The notes: generated from the sequence alone by a model not told the origin. Counted from the stretch's first letter, positions 54,351 through 62,745 are shown. The stretch is DNA of 64,000 nucleotides from Bifidobacterium choerinum (GCF_000741135.1 NZ_JGYU01000005.1:15946-79945), one strand, 5' to 3'. Program-made: numbers and translations.

Positions 54351-57311
54351 TCAGTTGCCCATGAACGAGAACGTTCCGGCGAACGCCGCGCTCAGCAGCG
54401 CGATCGTCGGCAGCGCCGCGCAGCCGATAAGGAACCACCAGTCGCGTGCATGCACTTCGCTCACACGCGCGTGGCTGCGAGGTGCGATGCCGCCGAATCC
54501 CCTCGCCTGCATCGCCGTCGCAAGCGTCGTCGATCTGCGGATGGACAGCACGAGCAACGCGAAGGCCTGCGGGAAGAACGCGGTGAATTTGTTGTCGTCG
54601 CCGAGTCCGCGCGAACGCCGCGACGCCGTGAGCGCCGTCCAGTCATCCTGAAGGACGGAGAACAGCCGCATGCCGGCCAATCCGCCGTAGACGAAACGGT
54701 CGGGCAGATGCAGCAGTTCGCTGAATCCGTCGGCCAGATCGGTCGCGTCGATGCCGAGCACGGCGATGATCGCCGGAATGCCGATCGCGAGAATGCGCAG
54801 CGCCGTGGCGAGCGCCAGCTGCGCGGAACGGTCGGTGACGGCGATCCATCCCCACTGCCACCAGACGTCGCCGCCCTGTTTGCCATACAGCAGCACGGCG
54901 AGCGCCGAACCGGGCGCGCCGATGAAAATCGGCCATGTCGATCTGATCACGCGCCACGGCGTGAGGCCGATGGCCAGCAACACGAGGAATTCAGCCGCGA
55001 GCGCGACCGCCGCCGACACCCAGTCGAGGCTGAGCAGCAGCGGCAGCGACGCCAGGAACGCGCCGCCGAGTCGGAACACCGGGTTGAGCGACGCCAGATA
55101 CGGCGATCGGCTCGCCGGCTTGATGCGGTCGTGCCGTGCGTTGACCGGACTCACCCGCACGACCTGTTCGCCGTGCATCGCCACATCCACGCGCGCCGCC
55201 GGCGCCGACGTATCGTTACGGGCAGCACGACGTGCCGTCGTCGCTTCCGTCTGCTGCGTCGTCGTATCGTTGCCGGCGGCATCATCCATCCCGCTACCGG
55301 TAGCGACAGCCGATGCCGCATCGACGATGCCGCCCGTAGCACGATCGACGTCATCGTCGGCGACGGCGGCGACGGCGACGACGGCGGCGCTGCCACCCGT
55401 AACGCAATCGGCGGCAGCATTGTTATCGGCAGCACGACCATCCGCGGCACTGCTGCCGGCAGCGCCGGCGGTGCCGCCCGTAACGGCATCGGCGGCGACG
55501 ACAACGGCGACGTCGGTGCTACTACTGCCCGTAACAAAGCCGGCGGCGGCAACGCTAGAAGGAGCGCCGCCCATAACGCAATCCGCGACATCCACAGCAT
55601 CGGCGGCATCGTCATGCGAGCTCGGCGCGTCTGCGACGAATTCGACGACGCGCGCGCCGAGCGCGGTCACAAGTTCGCGGTCGTGCGTCACGACGATGAT
55701 GCTCACGCCGTCGCCGCGCAGTCCCAGGATGAGCCGCACGATCTGCATCCAGGTGCGTCGGTCCTGCCCGAAGGTCGGTTCGTCGAGGATGAGCACCTTC
55801 GGTGCGGCGGCGAGCGCGGCGGCGACGGTGAGCCGCCGCTTCTCGCCGCCCGACAACGTGTACGGGTTCACGTCCGCGTACTGCTCGAGGTGGAACCGTC
55901 CGAGCAGTTCCTTCGCACGCGCCTGCGCCGTTTCCTCGTCGACGCCGGTGCGCTGCGGTCCGAGCATGACCTCGTCGAGCACGCTCGAGCATGCGAACTG
56001 GTGCTCCGGGTTCTGGAACACGTACGAGATGCGCGACGCGAGCTCCGTCGAGCTCCAGTCGATCGGCCATGCGCCGCGTGCGCCGTCGGCGAGCGACGTT
56101 CCGGCGACGACGCGTCCGACGACCGGCTTGAGCAGTCCCGCGAGCGTGAGCGACAGCGTCGATTTGCCGGCGCCGTTCGCACCCACGAGCGCCGTGATCT
56201 GCCCGGGGCGGAACGCCACGCCGATGTGTTCGGCGATGGCGTCGCCGTTCCTGCCGATGCCGAGGTCGTCGGTGCTCAGCACGACGTCGCCGCTACCGGT
56301 GGCGGGGTCGCAGTCGGGTTCGCCGTCGACGTGCATCCGCACGATCTCGTCGCCGTGCCGCCGGTAGCGTTGCGGCACCCAGATGCCGAGCTCGGCGAAG
56401 TCGATCGTGTCGTCGCCGAAGACTTCGTCCGGCGTGCCGTCGGCGATGACGACGGTGTTGCGGAAGCCGTCGCGCGCAATCTCGTCGTCGTATCCCTGCT
56501 GGTTGACGGCGCGTTCGTCGTCGTCCTTCTCGAGTCCGAGCACGACGACGCGGTCGATGAGGTCGATCCAGCGGTCCGCGCGGTGTTCGACGAGCACCAT
56601 CGTGCATCCCGTACGCTCGAGGACGGCGCCGACGGCGCCGACGATCTGCACGACACCGTCGGGGTCGAGGTTCGCCGTCGGCTCGTCGAGCAGCAGCACC
56701 TTCGGCTCCATCGCGAGCGCGCCGGCGAGCGCGAGGCGCTGCATCTGTCCTCCCGACAGATGCATGACGGAGCGGTCGAGCTGCAGTCCGCCGAGTCCGA
56801 CCGCGGCGAGCGACGCGTCGACGCGCCGCCATATCTCGTCGCGCGGCGCGTCGAGGTTCTCGGGGCCGAACGCCACGTTGTCGCCGATCCTCTGGAAGAT
56901 CGCCTGTGCGTCCGGATCCTGAAGCACGAGGCCGACGGCGCCGCGCGCGCGGTGCACTTCGACGCCATCGATATCGATGGAGCCTTCGGTGACGCCGCCG
57001 TCCGCGTCCATGACCGGCTCGTCGCCGTCGTGTTCGGCGAGCGTGGCCGCGTCCTCGTCGCCGAGCAGCCCCGCGGCGCCTTCGAGTATCGTCGATTTGC
57101 CGATGCCGGACGCGCCGAGCAGCAGCACATGCTCGCCCGCCTCGATCGTCAGGTCGAGGCCGCGCACGGCGAAGCATTCGCGTGACGCGTGGCGGTATCC
57201 CCACTTGCGCATCCGCAGCCTGCCGCCGCGCCGCGCCGTGTGTTCCCCGTCGTTCGCGCGGCCGCCCGCATGCGTCGCCGACGTGGATGTGTGTTCGATT
57301 GTCTGGGACAC
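54351..57311 (-). CDS. ECF transporter energizing module: ATPase-ATPase-permease fusion
   Basis: A 986-residue fusion of both ECF ATPases and the EcfT permease (YkoD plus YkoC). First ATPase: Walker A GASGIGKST, signature LSGGQMQRLALAGAL, Walker B VLLLDEPTANLD. Second: GANGAGKST, LSGGEKRRLTVAAAL, KVLILDEPTFGQD. A ~150-residue Ala/Thr/Asp/Gly linker follows, rich in repeat-encoded AVTGG-type peptides (55195-55580). The EcfT domain has helices (LASLPLLLSLDWVSAAVALA) and the coupling motifs SRRSRGLGD and AMQARGFG. With YkoE upstream and a TPP riboswitch before that, it likely imports thiamine or its HMP precursor. The GTG at 57311 is chosen for GAAGGA upstream; ATGs at 57380 and 57440 lie in repeat-like DNA. 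Confidence 0.88.
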   Translation of the reverse strand: MSQTIEHTSTSATHAGGRANDGEHTARRGGRLRMRKWGYRHASRECFAVRGLDLTIEAGEHVLLLGASGIGKSTILEGAAGLLGDEDAATLAEHDGDEPVMDADGGVTEGSIDIDGVEVHRARGAVGLVLQDPDAQAIFQRIGDNVAFGPENLDAPRDEIWRRVDASLAAVGLGGLQLDRSVMHLSGGQMQRLALAGALAMEPKVLLLDEPTANLDPDGVVQIVGAVGAVLERTGCTMVLVEHRADRWIDLIDRVVVLGLEKDDDERAVNQQGYDDEIARDGFRNTVVIADGTPDEVFGDDTIDFAELGIWVPQRYRRHGDEIVRMHVDGEPDCDPATGSGDVVLSTDDLGIGRNGDAIAEHIGVAFRPGQITALVGANGAGKSTLSLTLAGLLKPVVGRVVAGTSLADGARGAWPIDWSSTELASRISYVFQNPEHQFACSSVLDEVMLGPQRTGVDEETAQARAKELLGRFHLEQYADVNPYTLSGGEKRRLTVAAALAAAPKVLILDEPTFGQDRRTWMQIVRLILGLRGDGVSIIVVTHDRELVTALGARVVEFVADAPSSHDDAADAVDVADCVMGGAPSSVAAAGFVTGSSSTDVAVVVAADAVTGGTAGAAGSSAADGRAADNNAAADCVTGGSAAVVAVAAVADDDVDRATGGIVDAASAVATGSGMDDAAGNDTTTQQTEATTARRAARNDTSAPAARVDVAMHGEQVVRVSPVNARHDRIKPASRSPYLASLNPVFRLGGAFLASLPLLLSLDWVSAAVALAAEFLVLLAIGLTPWRVIRSTWPIFIGAPGSALAVLLYGKQGGDVWWQWGWIAVTDRSAQLALATALRILAIGIPAIIAVLGIDATDLADGFSELLHLPDRFVYGGLAGMRLFSVLQDDWTALTASRRSRGLGDDNKFTAFFPQAFALLVLSIRRSTTLATAMQARGFGGIAPRSHARVSEVHARDWWFLIGCAALPTIALLSAAFAGTFSFMGN

Positions 57312-58041
57312 TGGAATCCGTTTCCTTCGCTTGACTTGCTGTGCGTCCGCCGCCGACACGTGCCCGCGAACGCCGTCCATAACGTTACCGGCGGCACTCG
57401 TCGTCACGATACGCGCTCTTTTCGCCGCGGACGCCGCCATGCCGCGCGCCGGTCGCCACGCGCCGTCATGTTACAGGCTGCACAATGCATGGCGTCGCGC
57501 GACACGTCGTTTGCGTTACCGGCGGCATATACAGCCCATTGCCGGAGGTGAATCCCGCCGACCGCTCCTCTTACGGGCGGCGAACGATGGCATGCCGCCT
57601 CGGCCGCCGTCGCCGTGTCCGTCCGACCGGCGTCCGATCTTCATCGCATGACGTCCGCTCCACCATGGCCTTACGGGCGGCATCCCCGATGCGCTGCCCG
57701 TAAGCGTTGGCTCACGATGGGATACGGCTTATCCCCCGCCGTATCCCGTGACGTCGGCGGCACCCTCCGATGTGCCACCCGTGACGACGGATGCAGCTGT
57801 TCGATGCGACGGCTACCCGTAACGATCCGACCACCCGTAACGACGCTGCCGCCCGTAACGATTCGACCAACCGTCCCGCCTGATGCAACGGCTACCCATA
57901 GCAATTCGACCGCCCATAACGGCGCTGTCACCCGTAACGACGACTACCCGTAACGGAGACCGCCCGTAGCGACGGCCACCCGCAGCGACGGCCACCCGTA
58001 ACGATTCGCCGTCGTCCCGTTCGCGGCCGCCGTCGGTGGCG
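57312..58041. repeat. Repeat cluster between the ECF S-component and fusion genes
   Basis: A 730-base gap. Plus-orientation copies lie left (~57386, ~57473 degenerate, ~57520, ~57569, ~57669), then about a dozen minus-orientation copies from ~57705 to ~57995 at short spacing (CCCGTAACG, CCCATAGC). No ORF is supported. Confidence 0.85.
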
Positions 58042-58680
58042 TCACCGGCCGAGCGTCGGCTTCTTCTTCGCGCGGCGGATCCGGCGGCCCGATTCGAAGT
58101 TGTCGAGGGCGCCCGTCTTCGCGATCGCGATATAGAGGTACCACATCGCGACGCCGGCGATCAGCGCGCCGGAGACGACGGTCGCCAGCAGATAGACGAC
58201 GCCGTACGTCTTGCCCACGTCGATCGCCTGCAGGTTCGTGAAGAAGGAGTATGCCCAGCAGCCGACGCCGCTCAGCGCGCCCGAAAGCACCGTCGTGCCG
58301 AGGTTCCATTTGCGGTACAGGAACACCGCGAAGGCGATTTCGGCGCCCAGACCCTGGACGAAGGCGATGAGGAAGGTGCTCACGCCTCCCCACATGTTGC
58401 CCATGAGCGCCTCGAGCACGCCGGCGACGATCTCCGCGTAGAGCGCCGCGCCCGGCTTGCGCACGATGACCGCCGCCAGAGGTCCGGCGAACAGCCACAG
58501 TCCGTTGATGACGCCGGCGAGTCCCGGCACGACGGCCTCGAGGAAGCCCCACGGGGCCGTGGAGAAGATGGCGACCAGCCAGTAGATCAGCGCGGACGCG
58601 ACGCCTATGACGGATGCCACGGCGATGTCGACGACGCGCCATTTCATATTCGGTTTCGCTTCGATGACGGAAGCAGACAT
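58042..58680 (-). CDS. ykoE: ECF transporter S component, YkoE family
   Basis: A 212-residue membrane protein with about five helices (DIAVASVIGVASALIYWLVA; GFLEAVVPGLAGVINGLWLF; EIVAGVLEALMGNMWGGVST; LIAFVQGLGAEIAFAVFLYR; VVYLLATVVSGALIAGVAMW). The order and the glycine/tryptophan-rich loops fit YkoE, the substrate-binding component of the hydroxymethylpyrimidine/thiamine transporter. The ATG at 58680 has AAAGG upstream; further in-frame codons lie inside the riboswitch. The ligand is supported by the TPP riboswitch in its leader and by the downstream ATPase/permease fusion gene. Confidence 0.88.
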   Translation of the reverse strand: MSASVIEAKPNMKWRVVDIAVASVIGVASALIYWLVAIFSTAPWGFLEAVVPGLAGVINGLWLFAGPLAAVIVRKPGAALYAEIVAGVLEALMGNMWGGVSTFLIAFVQGLGAEIAFAVFLYRKWNLGTTVLSGALSGVGCWAYSFFTNLQAIDVGKTYGVVYLLATVVSGALIAGVAMWYLYIAIAKTGALDNFESGRRIRRAKKKPTLGR

Positions 58681-58685
58681 AACTT

Positions 58686-58735
58686 GTGCCTTTCTAATCT
58701 CGCCATGGCGATGGTCGCCATGGATGGTCAGGCAC
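58686..58735 (-). promoter_or_regulatory. Ribosome-binding-site sequestering hairpin (riboswitch expression platform)
   Basis: Between the riboswitch and the ykoE start, GTGCCT (minus strand, complement of 58730-58735) can pair with AGGCAC of the ribosome-binding site (complement of 58686-58691). Between them a perfect 9-bp stem (58703-58711 with 58715-58723) brings the two together. This suggests control of translation initiation rather than termination. Confidence 0.6.
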
Positions 58736-58743
58736 GGGAGATC

Positions 58744-58860
58744 TACGACGTCCGTGCGCCGGCATTGTCCGGATTCACGTTCAATCGGTCGAGGTTCGCC
58801 CTCTCTCAGCCGACGTCCCGCGCGCACACGTCATCGCGCGGGACGTCAGCCCCCGTGTCG
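58744..58860 (-). promoter_or_regulatory. TPP riboswitch upstream of ykoE
   Basis: On the minus strand the leader has the THI-box elements in order: GGGGGC, a long extra stem (GACGTCCCGCGCG with its complement), GGCTGAGAG (complement of ~58804-58811), then GAACGTGAATCCGG and ACAATGCCGGCGCA, and a closing GTCG that can pair with CGAC at the 5' end. The expected GATCTGG-like and CCAGCG-like segments are present in GC-adapted form. Binding of thiamine pyrophosphate is inferred from the family. Confidence 0.88.
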
Positions 58861-59034
58861 CCCGAAAGTCTATTGCGACCCGACGACCTCGGGCGCCCGG
58901 CCACGCCGACGCGCACGTGGCGGCGCCCATATGGCGTCGACGGTCGCCACGGCGACTATAGTCGTACTCGGTACCGTATGATCTTATGGGAGGCATGGCG
59001 TACAACCGCTTGCCGCACCGGACGGAAGGCGGAT

Positions 59035-59676
59035 ATGCAGTTCATCATCGTGGACAACGACCCGCGCGCCGCGGAGAGCGTCGCCGGATTCATCAAGCTC
59101 GCCTATCCGCAGGCGATCATCCACCAGCTGCGCGGCACCGAACAGAACATCATCGAGGAATGCGACGCCGCGGACCTCGTCGTCATGGACATGCAGCTGT
59201 TCGAGGAATCGGGGCCCGAACTGTGCGCGAGGCTGCGCAGGACCAACGGACGCACGCCTGTGCTCGGCATGTCCTGCTTCCCGAAGGCCTATTACGATGA
59301 ACAGTTCAGGGAGGCGGGCGGCCAGGCGCTCGTGCACAAGGAGGAGCTCGCCACATTGCTGGCGATGGTCAACCGGCTGCTGCGCGGCGGAGCCGAACCG
59401 GGATACCTGCCTCCGGACGCGGCGCAGCGCGCCGTGCTCGCGAACGACGCCCGCCCGGAGACCGCGGACGACGACATACCGGACGTGCTGACGCCGACCG
59501 AACGCAACGTGTACCGTCTGATGGGCGAATACGGCAACGACCCGAGGCAGATCGCCGTCCAGCTCGGCAGCAAGCCGTCGACGGTGCGTACCCACATCCG
59601 TGCGATACGCCGCAAGCTCGGCCTGCCGACGACGAACGACCTCATGCGTCTGCTGCTGCGCCGCGGCAACCGGTAG
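59035..59676 (+). CDS. LuxR/NarL-family response regulator
   Basis: A 213-residue response regulator. The receiver domain has the acidic pair in FIIVDNDPRA, the phosphoacceptor Asp52 in DLVVMDMQLFEESG, and a lysine in ALVHKEEL. The C-terminal LuxR-type helix-turn-helix runs from ~residue 150 (LTPTERNVYRLMGEYGNDPR, STVRTHIRAIRRKLG). GGAAGG precedes the ATG at 59035; an in-frame ATG 19 codons earlier lacks a good site. The likely partner is the sensor kinase at 59967-61163, on the opposite strand. Its own HTH is closely similar to the orphan HTH protein just downstream. Confidence 0.9.
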   Translation: MQFIIVDNDPRAAESVAGFIKLAYPQAIIHQLRGTEQNIIEECDAADLVVMDMQLFEESGPELCARLRRTNGRTPVLGMSCFPKAYYDEQFREAGGQALVHKEELATLLAMVNRLLRGGAEPGYLPPDAAQRAVLANDARPETADDDIPDVLTPTERNVYRLMGEYGNDPRQIAVQLGSKPSTVRTHIRAIRRKLGLPTTNDLMRLLLRRGNR

Positions 59677-59746
59677 CGCCTGCGTGCCGCACCGTCGATG
59701 AATCGACTACCGGTTCCAGACCGCCCGCGACGCGCATGCCGCGATT

Positions 59747-59992
59747 GTGGAGACGCCCGACCAGGCAGGGCAGTCCGGATGCCGGCCCTTCTCTTCTCCG
59801 TCCAGCCGACTCACACCTCAGGAACGAACGACCTTCGCATTAATGAGGCGGTACGGCGCGGACAGCGCAACCATCGCCGCGCGCATGGGTCTGAGCGCTT
59901 CCACCGTTCGCGGCTACATGCGCGGCATCGCCGCCAAATACGGCATGGACTCGCCCAAAAACGTCGTCAGGCTGCTGCTGAGGGGGCATTGA
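59747..59992 (+). CDS. Orphan LuxR-type helix-turn-helix protein
   Basis: An 81-residue protein with only a LuxR-type HTH: LTPQERTTFALMRRYGADSA, then ASTVRGYMRGIAAKYGMDSP and NVVRLLLRGH. It aligns along its length with the HTH of the response regulator that ends 70 bases upstream, including the LLLR end, but has no receiver domain. It uses a GTG start and has a weak ribosome-binding site. The last 26 bases overlap the 3' end of the convergent kinase gene. It could be a free-standing regulator or competitor of the response regulator, or a remnant of a duplicated one. Confidence 0.65.
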   Translation: METPDQAGQSGCRPFSSPSSRLTPQERTTFALMRRYGADSATIAARMGLSASTVRGYMRGIAAKYGMDSPKNVVRLLLRGH

Positions 59993-61163
59993 CGGCGGGC
60001 GCCGTGCGCGCTCGCGCATCCGCTCCGATCGGCAGTTCGACGTGGCCCTTCCAGACGCCGTCCGCCCGGTCATGGCTGAGCGTGCCTCCCATCGACGTGA
60101 TGAGCGAGCGCAGGGCACGGATGCCGTTGCCTCCGTGCGTCTTCGTTTCGTCCGCTTCGGCGATGTCGTTCTCGTAGTCGATGCGGACGCGGGCGGCGGT
60201 CTCCTCCATACGCACCCGGTATCGTCCGGCGGCGTCGCCGTGCTTGAGGATGTTGACATAGACCTCGTGGCAGATCAATGTGACCAGTCCGCTGACGTCG
60301 CCGTCATGGACGTCCGCGTCGCGTATGACGTCCACTTCGGTGTCGCCGGTGAATCCATGCCTGTGCAGCAGCTCGTCACCCTCTCTTCCCTGATGTTCCA
60401 GCACCGTGGCGATGTCCTTGTCCTGGTTTTCGGACAGGCGCAGCGACATCGACTCATCGCGCAGGTTCATGATGATCTCACGCAGGTCGTCCAGGGCGTT
60501 GCCGGCGTATTCCCCGACGTGTTCCCACCGTTCGTCGTCGGACCTGCTCGGATCGGCGTTCCGCAGCTGCACCTCCATGGCGATGAGGGCGAGCTCCTGG
60601 GACAGGGCGTCATGCAGATAGGCCGCCAGATACTGGTTCGATTCCAACTGCCTGACCTTGGCTTCGAGCTCCACGGTCCTGCGCAGCTGCTCGTTGCGCT
60701 GGTCATTCCAGACCAGGAACCGGCCGACGACGACCATGACGAGATACACCATGCAGAACGCCGTGCAGCCGTAGAGGGAGAAGGCGTCCGGCCGCACGCT
60801 TGTCTCTATGCACGTATATGCGGCCATGACGAACCACAGGGCCGCGGCGATCCGGGCCGACGTCCTGTAGCTGATCAGCACCACGGCGAGGAACATGAAG
60901 TAGGCCGTGAACTGCCCATAGCCGGGGATGGCGTATTCGCCGACGCCGTTGAGCAGCAGCACCGCGACGGACGCCCATACCGGGAACCAGTAGCAGCATA
61001 CGACGATGGCCTGGGCCGCCATCAGCCACACCAAGGTGCCTGGGGAGGGCTTGGGCATCGCATACACCCATACGTTCAGCTCATACAGCAGCGAGAAGAT
61101 GATGATGAAGAACGCCCTGTACGGGTGCCGGATGCGCTTCGTACCGCGCGGTTTCGACATCAT
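59967..61163 (-). CDS. Sensor histidine kinase (HisKA_3/NarL-partner type)
   Basis: A 398-residue kinase. About six membrane helices in the first ~155 residues (FFIIIFSLLYELNVWVYAM, LVWLMAAQAIVVCCYWF, AYFMFLAVVLISY, CTAFCMVYLVMVVVGRFLVW) have only short loops, so any ligand is sensed in or near the membrane. A coiled coil leads to the HisKA_3 motif YLAAYLHDALSQELALIAM with His184, and the ATPase domain shows HEVYVNILKHGD and GGNGIRALRS. GGGAGG precedes the ATG at 61163. It is 19 bases downstream of the small peptide gene on the same strand, and its probable partner regulator is at 59035-59676. Confidence 0.9.
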   Translation of the reverse strand: MMSKPRGTKRIRHPYRAFFIIIFSLLYELNVWVYAMPKPSPGTLVWLMAAQAIVVCCYWFPVWASVAVLLLNGVGEYAIPGYGQFTAYFMFLAVVLISYRTSARIAAALWFVMAAYTCIETSVRPDAFSLYGCTAFCMVYLVMVVVGRFLVWNDQRNEQLRRTVELEAKVRQLESNQYLAAYLHDALSQELALIAMEVQLRNADPSRSDDERWEHVGEYAGNALDDLREIIMNLRDESMSLRLSENQDKDIATVLEHQGREGDELLHRHGFTGDTEVDVIRDADVHDGDVSGLVTLICHEVYVNILKHGDAAGRYRVRMEETAARVRIDYENDIAEADETKTHGGNGIRALRSLITSMGGTLSHDRADGVWKGHVELPIGADARARTAPAVNAPSAAA

Positions 61164-61182
61164 GCCATCTGCCTCCCGCCGC

Positions 61183-61326
61183 TCAGACCAGACACAGACC
61201 GAGCCAATGCATGATCGCATTGCAGCCCCTGCCCGATTCGGCCGTGGTCGGCGCGGCGGCGGTCATCGTGCCGACCTGCATGGAGCATACCAGACCTATG
61301 GAGGCGATGATGGAGGCAATGGACAT
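61183..61326 (-). CDS. 47-residue candidate signal/bacteriocin-like peptide
   Basis: A short ORF not noted by standard length cut-offs. It begins MSIASIIASIGLVCSMQV, a weakly hydrophobic segment, continues GTMTAAAPTTAESG, and ends GRGCNAIMHWLGLCLV with two cysteines nine residues apart and one Trp. AGGAG (61336-61340) is nine bases from the ATG, an excellent site, and almost all third codon positions are G or C, as in neighbouring genes. The kinase gene starts 19 bases beyond its stop. Features fit a precursor of an exported, processed peptide, perhaps disulfide-linked or cyclised, sensed by that kinase. No family is recognised. Confidence 0.6.
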   Translation of the reverse strand: MSIASIIASIGLVCSMQVGTMTAAAPTTAESGRGCNAIMHWLGLCLV

Positions 61327-61348
61327 GATGATCTTCTCCTTTATTCAT

Positions 61349-61370
61349 GATGATCCCATTCGGGATCATC
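61349..61370 (-). promoter_or_regulatory. Hairpin between M20 peptidase and peptide gene
   Basis: Perfect 9-bp stem (61349-61357 with 61362-61370) with a four-base loop, 7 bases after the peptidase stop and just before the peptide ribosome-binding site. There is no T tract, so it may be a weak terminator or an mRNA-stabilising 5' or 3' end. Confidence 0.5.
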
Positions 61371-61377
61371 CGCGGTT

Positions 61378-62745
61378 TCAGTTCCTGCCAAGCTTATCAA
61401 GCAGAAGCGCCTCGGCGACGACGTCCTTCTCGAGTCCGGAGACGCTCACCGATTCGTTCGGGCTGTGCGCGTTCGAGATCGGGTCCTCGGGGCCGGTGAC
61501 GAGCACCTGCGCGTCGGGGAAGATCTTCTGCAGCTGAGGGATGAACGGGATCGAGCCGCCCTCGCCCTTGTTCACCGGCGCGACGCCGAAGGCCTCCTCG
61601 AGCGCGGCGGCCGCGTCGGCGCTCGCTTCGCAGTCGGGGTCCATCGCCCAGCCCATGCCGGCGTCGAGCGGCGTGACGTGCACGTCGGCGCCGAAGGGCG
61701 CATTGCCTTCGAAGAACTCGACCATCGCGTTCATCGCGGCGTGCGGGTCCTGCAGCGGCGAGACGCGCAGGCTGACGCGGAACGTCGTCTCCGGGCTGAT
61801 CACGTTGAACGAGCCGTCGACCGGATGCGCGTCGAAGCCGATGACGGTCGCGCTCGGCTTCGTCCACAGCCGCGAGGCGAGCGAGCCGTCGCCGGCGAGC
61901 CGGTAGGAGTCTACGACGCCCGCCGCCGCGCGCATGTCCGTCTCGTCGACGTCGCGTTGCAGGCCGCCGATCGGCTCGCCGCCCTCGACGCCCGGAATCG
62001 CGAGTGCGCCGTCCTCGTCGTACATCTTCGCGATGAGCATCGCCGCGAGCGTGTTCGCGTCGAGCACGGGGCCGCCGTACTGGCCGGAGTGCACCGGATG
62101 CTCGAGCACCTTGACATGCACGTCGCAGGTCGCGTTGCCGCGCAGCGACGTCGTCAGCGACGGCACGTCGGGCGCCCAGTTGCCCGAGTCGGCGACGATG
62201 ATCACGTCGGAGTCGAATTCGTCGTGGTGCTCCTCGATGAAGGGGATGAAGCTCGCCGAGCCCATCTCCTCCTCGCCTTCGAAGAAGATCTTGATGTTGA
62301 CGCCGAGGTCGTCGCCGAGCGCCTTGAGCGCGCCGTAGTGGATCGCGATGCCGCCGGTGTCGTCGCAGGTGCCGCGTCCGTACAGGCGGTCGCCTACCTG
62401 CGTGACCTCGAAGGGGTCGGTGTCCCATTCGTCCGGATCGGGTACGGGCTGCACGTCGTGGTGCGCGTACAGCAGCACCGTCGGCGCGTCCGGATTCGTT
62501 TCGAGCGAGCCGATGACCTCCCATGCGCCGGCGGATCCGTCGGGGTTGTGCGACTGCACGGCGCGCGCGTCGACGCCGACCTCGCGCATGATCCGCGCGA
62601 CGTACTGCGCCGACTCCTTCATATGGTCGCCGGTGATGCCCTGCGCGGACACCGATCTGAGCGCCACCTTCTGACGCACGACGTCCATGATCTGCTGCCA
62701 GTCCGCCGCCACACGCGCGCGAATCTCCTTCGCCGATATCTCCAT
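61378..62745 (-). CDS. M20-family metallopeptidase (dipeptidase)
   Basis: A 455-residue zinc peptidase of the M20 family (ArgE/DapE/CPG2 type). Metal ligands and catalytic residues are visible in VLLYAHHDVQPVPD near residue 90, GRGTCDDTGGIAIH near 120, FFEGEEEMGS near 150 and VIIVADSGNW near 180; the dimerisation domain follows (HVKVLEHPVHSGQYGG). Members release amino acids from dipeptides. GAAAGGA sets the ATG at 62745; the longer open frame antisense to DUF3043 is not real. The small peptide and kinase genes follow on the same strand, so a role in processing a peptide signal is possible but unproven. Confidence 0.92.
   Translation of the reverse strand: MEISAKEIRARVAADWQQIMDVVRQKVALRSVSAQGITGDHMKESAQYVARIMREVGVDARAVQSHNPDGSAGAWEVIGSLETNPDAPTVLLYAHHDVQPVPDPDEWDTDPFEVTQVGDRLYGRGTCDDTGGIAIHYGALKALGDDLGVNIKIFFEGEEEMGSASFIPFIEEHHDEFDSDVIIVADSGNWAPDVPSLTTSLRGNATCDVHVKVLEHPVHSGQYGGPVLDANTLAAMLIAKMYDEDGALAIPGVEGGEPIGGLQRDVDETDMRAAAGVVDSYRLAGDGSLASRLWTKPSATVIGFDAHPVDGSFNVISPETTFRVSLRVSPLQDPHAAMNAMVEFFEGNAPFGADVHVTPLDAGMGWAMDPDCEASADAAAALEEAFGVAPVNKGEGGSIPFIPQLQKIFPDAQVLVTGPEDPISNAHSPNESVSVSGLEKDVVAEALLLDKLGRN

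Noticed and set aside
54333-57185. Plus-strand open frame of 950 codons antisense to the ECF fusion gene
   Set aside because: Shadow frame; the minus strand has complete ATPase and EcfT motifs.
17640-58000. DNA uptake signal sequences served by ComEA/ComEC
   Set aside because: Uptake signals are longer, nearly invariant and spread evenly, including in genes; these copies are degenerate, clustered and absent near the com genes. Kept only as a remote possibility.
58986-59300. Plus-strand 104-codon frame with GGGAGG before its ATG, overlapping the response regulator start
   Set aside because: It is out of frame with, and lies inside, the regulator gene; Arg/His-rich with no recognisable features.
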